A stretch of DNA of 64,000 nt from Caprella mutica (lineage: Eukaryota; Arthropoda; Malacostraca; Amphipoda; Caprellidae): the NCBI GenBank assembly GCA_947561585.1, contig CANNZV010002521.1, positions 1 to 64,000 on the forward strand, written 5' to 3'. Position numbers and translations under genes: made by a program. Under the pieces are notes generated by a model that was not told the origin of the DNA, searched no databases, and saw only the letters and a program-made list of their open reading frames with translations. Below, piece by piece: positions 33,501-42,754 of this stretch. How positions within the stretch are numbered: the stretch's first letter is position 1; every line of letters begins with the position of its first letter.

Positions 33501-34893
33501 TCGAAGTCTCACAATAAGCGATCTTGAGGCTGCATCAACTATAATATCTCAAGAGCAGAAGATTGAGTTTGGAGACGTTATTGCCTCTCTCAAGAAGACT
33601 GGACACTCCAGGTTCAGCCACTTAGCGTCGTTGGATCCTTTTTTAGATCGGAATGGAATCATGAGGGTAGCTGGTCGTCTGAAAGACTCTTTATTGCCGT
33701 TCTCTCAAAAGCACCCCATCATACTGCCTAGAAAAAGCAGAGCAACAGCGTTGATCGTCAAGCATTACCATGAATGGATACTCCATCAAGGAAGACACAT
33801 CACAAGTGGGGCTTTGAGACAGGCTGGTTATCACGTTCATAAGGGCACAAAACTACTGAAAACTATTATAAGCGATTGCGTGATATGCAAGAAGCTGAGA
33901 GGTGCTCCAATGACGCAAATGATGTCTAACCTTCCCTTCCATCGATTGCAAGAAACTCCACCTTCCACACACTGTGGCCTAGACGTCTTTGGACCCTTCC
34001 TGATCACGGAGGGGAAAGCAACCCGCAAAAATTGCGCGTCGAAGAAGCTATGGGCTCTTTTGCTGACTTGCAGGGCTAGTAGAGCCGTTCACATAGAGCC
34101 CTTAGTTGGTCTAGATACATCTAGCATGCTTAACGCAATCAGTCGATTTTCCTCAGTTAGAGGAAATGCAAAACACTACTACTGTGACAGAGGTACTAAT
34201 TTCGTGGCTGCACAGAAGACTAATCAGAACGAGATGGCGTTCGATTCTGTGGCCGAAGGCATGTTGAACAGTGGTGTTACATGGCACTTTAATCCTGCCC
34301 ACTCAAGCCACCATGGAGGTGTATGGGAGAGGAAAGTGGGATCCATTCGGAGGGTTCTCGAGGCTTCTCTCCTCAACCTTAAAACGAGACTGCCGACTAG
34401 AGACGAGATGACCACATTCCTAGCCGAAGCAAGGAGCATTGTCAATAATACTCCAATGTGGACCATCTCTGGTGACCCTAAAGACCCTCTACCACTCACA
34501 CCCGCAATGCTTCTCACTCTACGCGATAATCCTAATCCTCCACCTTTGGATGAGTTCACTGAATGTGATCTGCTGGCCTATGGAAAAAGTCGTTGGAGAA
34601 GGGGTCAATATCTAGCTGACTGTTTCTGGAAAACTTGGAGAAAGATGTACCTTCAAGATCTGCAAGAAAGAAGCAAGTGGACTAAGATAAGGACCAACCT
34701 AAGAGTCGGCAACATTGTTCTACTCCGCGACAAGAGCATGAAGAGAAATGTGTGGCCATTGGCAACCGTCGAAGCGGTTAGAAGAGGCTCTGACAATCTG
34801 GTCAGATCTGCTCACGTTCGTACTTCAAACGGCAGGATTTACTCTCGTCCTATATCAGAGTTGATATTGATTTTGCAACCAGATGAGAGTTAA
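30505..34893 (+). CDS. BEL copy 2 nucleocapsid-Pol, open frame
   Basis: Same length and domain order as in copy 1: two zinc motifs, protease, RT with YVDD, RNase H and integrase with its three acidic residues. There is no stop before 34893. It differs from copy 1 by a few substitutions, for example R for S after VETLL, T for A in LEAAS, and W for R in the integrase zinc region. Because gag upstream is frameshifted and no start codon of its own is obvious, expression is doubtful despite the intact frame. Confidence 0.9.
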   Translation, partial: NNPNYACPNNVGNSFKSNDVRTFKKDYTIARNERNFKINEEKSPTCSYHQKTGHQLLDCNVFKNLPYHARRRFSQEKNLCFKCLGEHRRALCKSNVVCQRCKKNHTTLMPYEEIIDGGNYSSPESNFKRKPSTDHVQLCNSLCGGDQTWANCSKTVLTEISHPKSAIKIKCYTIIDEQSSTSFVDPKVAELLNVSGPERDFTLTTMTGFRKKTTGQLISGLKVRGIWEKRSYNIPPIYTSDSIPDCRHEVASPNVVRMHPHISPLSRYFPEIDSSAEVLLLLGRNCGDIMKTKCHGNRFPFAHHTALGWALVGSVCPGKEDNMQDNCVLKVGHEHFDAAPCFPGTPRPISPSNVFLDSTDDNLPGLSREDQKFISIMEEGVTVNDNGFLTMPLPFKDEDVSLPNNKVAVLMRTKNTLMRLSRDKERLDQCVDAMDKNIRAGQVEVVPSSEVFPKAVGKAWWLPVFPVTHRRKKKTRLVFDSSARYGGTSLNDSLLTGPDGNNKLRGVLLRFRSSEIGYSADIESMFYNFYLDEESKDFTRFFWFDENNPSKDLVQFRGCVHLFGNSPSPAVAHYGLNYAANHSDGTLKNSREFIKRNFYVDDGLASSRTVEEAMDTLHGAVKMLKNFGIRLHKFASNSKELLEQFPESERWDASSSSGDSTIQGALGLQWDLSSDQLFVNYEVPNREFTKRGLLSTINGVFDTLGIVSPVTLGGRLIQRRVFQQETSDNVLDWDEPLSDSLLPEWNAWKRSVATLGQVKLPRSYIPLNFGKIEQRELHIFADASESAIGYVSYMKLINESSDVHVSFIVSKSNVLPRAAISIPRAELCAALEASDISRTLSEELLVSNDDIYLYSDSKVVLGYINNTDRRFTNYVTNRVFSILKVTNPLQWSYVPTDANPADVASRPNTVETLLRSSWLRGPDFLWTCSNPAFSVERVNDLPELKSLVTGLEDLDQDRTSIVSECTSTWLRAINVAKYILRLTRLVYRARQKLGISIAPRSLTISDLEAASTIISQEQKIEFGDVIASLKKTGHSRFSHLASLDPFLDRNGIMRVAGRLKDSLLPFSQKHPIILPRKSRATALIVKHYHEWILHQGRHITSGALRQAGYHVHKGTKLLKTIISDCVICKKLRGAPMTQMMSNLPFHRLQETPPSTHCGLDVFGPFLITEGKATRKNCASKKLWALLLTCRASRAVHIEPLVGLDTSSMLNAISRFSSVRGNAKHYYCDRGTNFVAAQKTNQNEMAFDSVAEGMLNSGVTWHFNPAHSSHHGGVWERKVGSIRRVLEASLLNLKTRLPTRDEMTTFLAEARSIVNNTPMWTISGDPKDPLPLTPAMLLTLRDNPNPPPLDEFTECDLLAYGKSRWRRGQYLADCFWKTWRKMYLQDLQERSKWTKIRTNLRVGNIVLLRDKSMKRNVWPLATVEAVRRGSDNLVRSAHVRTSNGRIYSRPISELILILQPDES

Positions 34894-34980
34894 AGTATTT
34901 AGTTTTCATCGATTGTATAAATGTTGTATGTTTGTATGCTCTGTAATTTGATATTGCAACCGTCCGTTGCCAGGTGGGAG
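34894..34980 (+). promoter_or_regulatory. BEL copy 2 3' untranslated segment and polypurine tract
   Basis: Equivalent to the copy 1 segment; the tract AGGTGGGAG at 34972-34980 abuts LTR3. Confidence 0.75.
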
Positions 34981-35777
34981 TGTGCTGGAATCCCTCCAGT
35001 TTTCTTTCATTTTAATCCAATAAATTATTACACCTATTTTAAAAGCCTGCCAATGTATATTTCCATTTTGATATTTTAACTCATCGCACCTCCTTTTCCG
35101 TTCCAATAATGTAAACCTAAAGCTAATCTGTAAAACGTTCATTAACATTTTAACATTGTGTCATGTAGCAGGTGTCTGTGTGTGGCTGGTATAAATGAGT
35201 GATTGGGAGTCGGGCATTTTAATTATTTTAGTTCTATTTCTCGTGTTCATTATTTATTCAATAATCTTTAATATATGTATTTTTTCAGATCCAATTATGT
35301 AAACTATTAATCCAGCTAAACGTAACGTGACACACCCTATCGTAAAGTAAATATTAAATTCGCAGTCGTAAGGAGGTTTTCATCTTGTCGCCTAATCTAT
35401 TTTATGTAGCTCCAGCTACTAGAGTAAGTTTAATTCTAACATACCGTTTTTTAACTTGCTAACATAACCATGTGTATATAATTTTTTAAATGTATAACTT
35501 CTATAAAGTTGGTTAATTTTGTTTATTGATATGATACAACCGGTAATACGTTGCATCACTCTACGTCCATGACCTATAAAATCATAGACCCTCGCTAGTT
35601 TAGTTTTTACTTCAAATAAATTTTACTTTATTTTTTAACTGTATATATTCATATTTGTATTAGGTAGGTTTATCAATTTTTGTGACTTTTTTTAAATAAA
35701 TGTATTTTACAGGTCACTAAATAAAACGTAGAAAGAAACGACTTCTCTTTTCCACTACGCGAAAGCATTTCGCGACA
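34981..35777 (+). repeat. BEL LTR3 (internal, mosaic)
   Basis: A 797-bp LTR shared by copies 2 and 3. Left-part variants match LTR4. ACTTTATT (35625-35632) also matches LTR4. GTGTATAT, CTATAAAG, CACTAAAT and the intact terminal hairpin match LTR1 and LTR2. It differs from LTR2 at only two sites. Confidence 0.95.
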
Positions 35778-35955
35778 GTGACTCTAGTGGACTACAGGAC
35801 AGGTAGAGGCGAGCACGACCACACGGACTTCAGAGTAGAAGACCACTCTTCGATGTCCACTCGAAAGTAACGTTATCTTCACACTTATTCTGACACGCTG
35901 CTTCACACTCACTATTACACTTATTTATTCAGTTACTGGTCATCATAATCACGAA
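35778..35955 (+). other. BEL leader, copy 3
   Basis: 178 bp, the same leader as in copies 1 and 2, ending at the gag ATG at 35956. Confidence 0.6.
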
Positions 35956-37482
35956 ATGGCCACATCAGTTCCGATTACTGAGATCTCACAGGAGTTTAAT
36001 CAGATCGTAGAAAGTGACCTTTCAGTTAGACCAAAGCGTGCCAACGTAGAATGTTCAACTTCACTACAGACTAAGTGCGAAGAGATATCTAGTGATATAA
36101 TTGATATACTTCAGGAGGATATTAGTGACTATATTGAACCTCATTTGCTTAAACAAAGAATTATCAAACTTAAAAAGTTATTAGCTTCTTTCTCGACAAC
36201 ATCGTCATTGCTAATTAAAAAATTGACCAAAGAGGGAGCCACTGAAGAGGCTCAAAACAACATTTCCGATAAAATTGCCACTAGGACTAATTGTAAGGAA
36301 TTTATTGAGTTGGCGAATATGCGCGTCAGGAGGCTGGGAGACGAAGAACTGTCTAACATTGACACCATGAGTTTCGTGTCGGATTCTGTAGGTTCTGTTA
36401 ATGTTGAACGTCAAATTGACACCGTGAACGTTGAAGTAGAAGAGCAGACCCAATCTATTAGCGACAGTGTTCTGTTTCCAATTGCTCCTGTCCCTCGATC
36501 CAATAATTTCTTCCCACCCGAAACGTTCGTTGAGCGGTCTAACCCTGTTACCACAGTTCCCGATCGTGGAATTACCAATGAAGATTATAGACAGTTTCAA
36601 AAATTAGATAGAGATCCGGTGGAAACTAGTTATGCTACGGCGAAGATTGAAGAGGCAGATCGATTTAAAAGTATTTTTTCGAATCAAATGAAGACTTTAA
36701 ACCTCAATGATCATTTTCCTCGTATTACTTCTTCGCATTACAACCACAATCTAGCTAACGTAAATTACCTAACTACTAGTGTGTCATCAGGTTCGGTTGA
36801 TAACCCGTCGAACTCCTTTGTACGTTCATCTAACCTAGACCGTGGAACTAGCAATGTTTTTCATTATAATACTGAATCACTTAATCAGAAGTTAGTTGAT
36901 CCGATTGCTCTCCACCTTGTCAAGCAGGATTTGTTTAAAGAATCTATTGATCCATTTGGGGGAGACCCTTCGACATTCCATTCTTGGAGAACTCTGCTCA
37001 ATAATAAAATGGTAAACATCGAATTAAGTGCGATTGATCAGATATCAGTTCTCTTAGCCAATACTACCGGTGAGGCACATAAGATCGTTCATAGCTACCA
37101 CACAGCCGGTGCCTCCAACCCCGTCGGGGCGCTCGCTAGGATTTGGCAGACGTTCGAGAAAAGATTTGGGTCTTCCTTGTTAATTTGTTCGTCGTTAAAG
37201 CAAAAGTTAGAATCATTCCCATCTATTAGACCACCAAACGTTAATGTTAAACTGTTGGACTATGTGTTGCTTTGTCGAATGATAGAATCCAGTTTGTGTG
37301 GTAATAACGAACTTTCCATATTTAACCTGGCGAGCGGTCAGCAAGTCGTTTGGACTAAGTTGCCAGATTTCATGCAGCGTGCCTGGCGTCACGAAGGTGT
37401 AACGTACTCTAGAAATAACAACTGCGAAATTCCACCTTTTTCTGTTCTCGTTAATTTCATTGAATCTAAAACAGAGGAGTAG
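35956..37482 (+). CDS. BEL copy 3 Gag, capsid part (508 aa)
   Basis: Intact to the same in-frame UAG (37480-37482). This is the most distinct of the three gag copies: it has its own substitutions (for example EEAQNN, GDEELS, DPVETS, SHYNHN and SKTEE, where copy 1 has EEALNN, GDEKLS, DPEETS, SHNNHN and SKAEE). It lacks the frameshift of copy 2. The role and domain content are as in copy 1. Confidence 0.88.
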   Translation: MATSVPITEISQEFNQIVESDLSVRPKRANVECSTSLQTKCEEISSDIIDILQEDISDYIEPHLLKQRIIKLKKLLASFSTTSSLLIKKLTKEGATEEAQNNISDKIATRTNCKEFIELANMRVRRLGDEELSNIDTMSFVSDSVGSVNVERQIDTVNVEVEEQTQSISDSVLFPIAPVPRSNNFFPPETFVERSNPVTTVPDRGITNEDYRQFQKLDRDPVETSYATAKIEEADRFKSIFSNQMKTLNLNDHFPRITSSHYNHNLANVNYLTTSVSSGSVDNPSNSFVRSSNLDRGTSNVFHYNTESLNQKLVDPIALHLVKQDLFKESIDPFGGDPSTFHSWRTLLNNKMVNIELSAIDQISVLLANTTGEAHKIVHSYHTAGASNPVGALARIWQTFEKRFGSSLLICSSLKQKLESFPSIRPPNVNVKLLDYVLLCRMIESSLCGNNELSIFNLASGQQVVWTKLPDFMQRAWRHEGVTYSRNNNCEIPPFSVLVNFIESKTEE

Positions 37483-40400
37483 AATAATCCTAACTATGCA
37501 TGCCCTAACAACGTAGGCAATTCATTTAAATCAAACGACGTTCGTACCTTCAAGAAGGACTATACGATTGCAAGAAATGAGAGGAACTTCAAGATAAACG
37601 AAGAAAAGTCTCCAACGTGTTCGTATCACCAGAAGACTGGTCATCAGTTGTTAGACTGCAATGTTTTCAAGAACTTACCTTATCACGCCAGACGAAGGTT
37701 CTCTCAAGAGAAGAACCTGTGTTTTAAGTGTTTAGGAGAACATAGGAGAGCCCTTTGCAAATCCAATGTCGTGTGCCAAAGATGCAAGAAAAATCACACA
37801 ACACTAATGCCTTACGAAGAAATCATTGACGGCGGGAATTATTCGTCACCAGAAAGTAACTTCAAGAGGAAACCGTCTACCGATCACGTACAGTTGTGCA
37901 ACTCCCTATGCGGAGGTGATCAGACATGGGCCAACTGTTCTAAGACTGTTCTAACCGAAATATCTCATCCGAAATCTGCCATAAAGATCAAATGCTACAC
38001 CATCATCGACGAACAGTCTAGTACTTCCTTTGTAGATCCTAAGGTGGCAGAGCTGCTGAATGTGTCTGGTCCCGAACGTGATTTCACACTGACAACGATG
38101 ACCGGTTTCAGGAAGAAAACTACTGGGCAACTTATCAGTGGTTTGAAGGTCAGGGGAATCTGGGAGAAGAGAAGCTACAACATTCCACCCATCTACACAA
38201 GCGATTCAATTCCCGATTGCCGACATGAAGTTGCTTCTCCGAATGTGGTTAGGATGCATCCACATATATCTCCCCTATCAAGATATTTCCCAGAAATAGA
38301 CTCTTCGGCTGAGGTTCTTCTGCTGCTTGGACGTAACTGCGGAGACATAATGAAAACAAAGTGTCACGGAAATAGATTCCCATTTGCCCATCATACTGCT
38401 CTTGGGTGGGCATTGGTTGGGAGCGTATGCCCGGGGAAAGAAGATAACATGCAAGATAACTGCGTTCTCAAAGTTGGTCACGAACACTTCGATGCTGCCC
38501 CATGCTTTCCCGGTACGCCAAGACCGATTTCGCCACCCAACGTCTTCCTCGACTCAACGGACGATAACCTCCCTGGATTGTCGAGAGAAGACCAGAAGTT
38601 CATTTCGATAATGGAGGAGGGTGTAACTGTCAACGACAATGGTTTCCTTACCATGCCCTTACCCTTTAAAGACGAAGATGTATCTCTCCCGAACAACAAG
38701 GTTGCAGTGCTCATGCGCACGAAAAACACCCTTATGAGATTGAGCCGTGATAAAGAAAGGCTAGACCAGTGCGTCGATGCAATGGACAAGAATATTAGAG
38801 CCGGCCAAGTTGAAGTCGTCCCATCATCAGAGGTCTTCCCTAAAGCTGTTGGAAAAGCTTGGTGGTTACCAGTTTTTCCGGTGACACACCGAAGGAAGAA
38901 AAAGACGAGACTTGTCTTTGACAGTTCTGCTCGTTACGGTGGCACTAGTCTCAACGATTCCCTCCTCACAGGACCAGATGGGAACAACAAATTGAGAGGA
39001 GTACTGCTCAGATTCAGGAGCAGCGAGATCGGATACTCTGCAGATATAGAATCCATGTTCTATAATTTCTACCTCGACGAAGAATCCAAGGACTTCACCC
39101 GCTTCTTTTGGTTCGATGAGAACAATCCCTCTAAAGATCTCGTCCAGTTCCGGGGTTGCGTACACTTATTTGGCAACAGTCCAAGCCCCGCAGTCGCTCA
39201 CTATGGGTTGAACTACGCCGCAAATCATTCTGATGGAACCTTGAAAAATTCCAGAGAATTTATAAAACGTAATTTCTACGTAGACGATGGTCTGGCAAGC
39301 TCTCGCACAGTTGAGGAAGCTATGGACACTCTACACGGAGCCGTCAAGATGTTGAAGAACTTCGGAATAAGACTTCATAAATTTGCATCCAATAGCAAAG
39401 AACTGCTTGAGCAGTTTCCTGAAAGTGAAAGATGGGATGCTTCTTCAAGTTCTGGCGACTCTACCATACAGGGTGCCTTGGGTCTTCAATGGGACCTTAG
39501 CTCAGATCAGTTGTTCGTGAATTATGAGGTACCTAATAGAGAATTTACAAAGAGAGGCTTGCTCTCTACAATAAACGGTGTATTCGATACTCTGGGCATA
39601 GTGAGTCCTGTTACACTGGGAGGAAGACTAATCCAGCGACGTGTGTTCCAACAGGAAACCAGTGATAACGTTCTTGACTGGGATGAACCTCTCTCAGATA
39701 GCCTCTTGCCAGAGTGGAATGCCTGGAAAAGATCTGTGGCTACATTAGGACAAGTGAAATTACCCAGAAGCTATATTCCATTGAACTTTGGAAAGATCGA
39801 ACAAAGAGAGCTTCACATATTCGCAGACGCTTCTGAGTCTGCAATTGGCTATGTCTCCTATATGAAACTAATCAACGAATCGAGTGACGTACACGTAACT
39901 TTCATAGTCAGCAAATCAAAGGTGTTGCCCAGAGCGGCAATCTCTATACCGAGAGCAGAATTGTGTGCTGCCCTCGAGGCATCTGATATCTCTCGAACAC
40001 TTTCTGAAGAGTTACTAGTTTCAAATGATGATATATATCTATATTCCGATAGTTAAGTTGTCTTAGGATATATTAATAATACTGACAGGAGATTTACTAA
40101 CTATGTGACTAATAGAGTTTTTTCTATATTAAAGGTAACTAATCCTCTACAGTGGTCCTATGTGCCGACAGATGCCAATCCTGCAGATGTTGCTAGTCGA
40201 CCAAACACTGTGGAGACGCTCTTGAGGTCGTCATGGCTCAGGGGACCGGACTTCCTGTGGACTTGCTCCAATCCTGCCTTCTCTGTCGAGAGGGTTAACG
40301 ATCTTCCTGAACTGAAGTCCCTTGTAACTGGCCTGGAGGATTTTGATCAGGATAGAACTAGCATCGTTTCTGAATGTACCTCTACATGGTTAAGAGCTAT

Positions 40401-41871
40401 AAACGTCGCTAAGTATATTCTTAGGCTCACTAGGCTCGTTTATCGAGCTAGACAGAAACTGGGAATCTCCATTGCCCCTCGAAGTCTCACAATAAGCGAT
40501 CTTGAGGCTGCATCAGCTATAATATCTCAAGAGCAGAAGATTGAGTTTGGAGACGTTATTGCCTCTCTCAAGAAGACTGGACACTCCAGGTTCAGCCACT
40601 TAGCGTCGTTGGATCCTTTTTTAGATCGGAATGGAATCATGAGGGTAGCTGGTCGTCTGAAAGACTCTTTATTGCCGTTCTCTCAAAAGCACCCCATCAT
40701 ACTGCCTAGAAAAAGCAGAGCAACAGCGTTGATCGTCAAGCATTACCATGAAAGGATACTCCATCAAGGAAGACACATCACAAGTGGGGCTTTGAGACAG
40801 GCTGGTTATCACGTTCATAAGGGCACAAAACTACTGAAAACTATTATAAGCGATTGCGTGATATGCAAGAAGCTGAGAGGTGCTCCAATGACGCAAATGA
40901 TGTCTAACCTTCCCTTCCATCGATTGCAAGAAACTCCACCTTCCACACACTGTGGCCTAGACGTCTTTGGACCCTTCCTGATCACGGAGGGGAAAGCCAC
41001 CCGCAAAAATTGCGCGTCGAAGAAGCTATGGGCTCTTTTGCTGACTTGCATGGCTAGTAGAGCCGTTCACATAGAGCCCTTAGTTGGTCTAGATACATCT
41101 AGCATGCTTAACGCAATCAGTCGATTTTCCTCAGTTAGAGGAAATGCAAAACACTACTACTGTGACAGAGGTACTAATTTCGTGGCTGCACAGAAGACTA
41201 ATCAGAACGAGATGGCGTTCGATTCTGTGGCCGAAGGCATGTTGAACAGTGGTGTTACATGGCACTTTAATCCTGCCCACTCAAGCCACCATGGAGGTGT
41301 ATGGGAGAGGAAAGTGGGATCCATTCGGAGGGTTCTCGAGGCTTCTCTCCTCAACCTTAAAACGAGACTGCCGACTAGAGACGAGATGACCACATTCCTA
41401 GCCGAAGCAAGGAGAATTGTCAATAATACTCCAATGTGGACCATCTCTGGTGACCCTAAAGACCCTCTACCACTCACACCCGCAATGCTTCTCACTCTAC
41501 GCGATAATCCTAATCCTCCACCTTTGGATGAGTTCACTGAATGTGATCTGCTGGCCTATGGAAAAAGTCGTTGGAGAAGGGGTCAATATCTAGCTGACTG
41601 TTTCTGGAAAACTTGGAGAAAGATGTACCTTCAAGATCTGCAAGAAAGAAGCAAGTGGACTAAGATAAGGACCAACCTAAGAGTCGGCAACATTGTTCTA
41701 CTCCGCGACAAGAGCATGAAGAGAAATGTGTGGCCATTGGCAACCGTCGAAGCGGTTAGAAGAGGCTCTGACAATCTGGTCAGATCTGCTCACGTTCGTA
41801 CTTCAAACGGCAGGATTTACTCTCGTCCTATATCAGAGTTGATATTGATTTTGCAACCAGATGAGAGTTAA
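37483..41871 (+). pseudogene. BEL copy 3 nucleocapsid-Pol, broken by a nonsense codon in RNase H
   Basis: Open from the UAG to TAA at 40054-40056, which replaces the lysine codon two residues after the RNase H aspartate in YSDSK (residue 1367 from the gag ATG). The frame then continues to 41871 and carries the rest of RNase H, the integrase and the C-terminal domain. Zinc motifs, protease and reverse transcriptase are complete upstream. Copies 1 and 2 lack this stop, so it arose in this copy. Some residues differ from both others, for example CMAS where they have CRAS near the first integrase aspartate. The copy should make no integrase unless the stop is read through. Confidence 0.94.
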
Positions 41872-41958
41872 AGTATTTAGTTTTCATCGATTGTATAAAT
41901 GTTGTATGTTTGTATGCTCTGTAATTTGATATTGCAACCGTCCGTTGCCAGGTGGGAG
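41872..41958 (+). promoter_or_regulatory. BEL copy 3 3' untranslated segment and polypurine tract
   Basis: Equivalent to copy 1; AGGTGGGAG at 41950-41958 abuts LTR4. Confidence 0.75.
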
Positions 41959-42749
41959 TGTGCTGGAATCCCTCCAGTTTTCTTTCATTTTAATCCAATA
42001 AATTATTACACCTATTTTAAAAGCCTGCCAATGTATATTTCCATTTTGATATTTTAACTCATCGCACCTCCTTTTCCGTTCCAATAATGTAAACCTAAAG
42101 CTAATCTGTAAAACGTTCATTAACATTTTAACATTGTGTCATGTAGCAGGTGTCTGTGTGTGGCTGGTATAAATGAGTGATTGGGAGTCGGGCATTTTAA
42201 TTATTTTAGTTCTATTTCTCGTGTTCATTATTTATTCAATAATCTTTAATATATGTATTTTTTCAGATCCAATTATGTAAACTATTAATCCAGCTAAACG
42301 TAACGTGACACACCCTATCGTAAAGTAAATATTAAATTCGCAGTCGTAAGGAGGTTTTCATCTTGTCGCCTAATCTATTTTATGTAGCTCCAGCTACTAG
42401 AGTAAGTTTAATTCTAACATACCGTTTTTTAACTTGCTAACATAACCATGTGAATATAATTTTTTAAATGTATAACTTCTATTAAGTTGGTTAATTTTGT
42501 TTATTGATATGATACAACCGGTAATACGTTGCATCACTCTACGTCCATGACCTATAAAATCATAGACCCTCGCTAGTTTAGTTTTTACTTCAAATAAATT
42601 TTACTTTATTTTTTAACTGTATATATTCATATTTGTATTAGGTAGGTTTATCAATTTTTGTGACTTTTTTTAAATAAATGTATTTTACAGGTCACTGAAT
42701 AAAACGTAGAAAGAAACGACTTCTCTTTTCCACTAAGCATTTCGCGACA
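41959..42749 (+). repeat. BEL LTR4 (3' outer)
   Basis: A 791-bp LTR. It shares the left-part variants of LTR2 and LTR3. It has its own changes on the right (GTGAATAT, CTATTAAG, CACTGAAT) and a 6-bp deletion that destroys the terminal hairpin (CACTAAGCAT). It ends GCGACA, joined directly to ATGAA of the satellite, which fixes the LTR end. Confidence 0.95.
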
Positions 42750-42754
42750 ATGAA
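42750..42754 (+). repeat. Target-site duplication, right side of BEL array (ATGAA)
   Basis: Exact match to 21023-21027, in register with the satellite monomer. Confidence 0.75.

Larger units (their letters stand above)
21028..42749 (+). mobile_element. Tandem trimer of a BEL/Pao LTR retrotransposon (4 LTRs, 3 internal regions)
   Basis: The array is LTR1-internal1-LTR2-internal2-LTR3-internal3-LTR4 with no satellite between copies. The internal regions are 6181, 6180 and 6181 bp (21824-28004, 28801-34980, 35778-41958). A single ATGAA target repeat surrounds the whole 21.7 kb. The BEL/Pao call rests on the Pol order protease-RT-RNase H-integrase, the YVDD reverse transcriptase, the integrase with 46 residues between the second Asp and the Glu, and the Gag features. 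Each copy has its own mutations, which argues against a simple assembly duplication. A single insertion followed by unequal LTR recombination explains the structure best. Confidence 0.93.
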
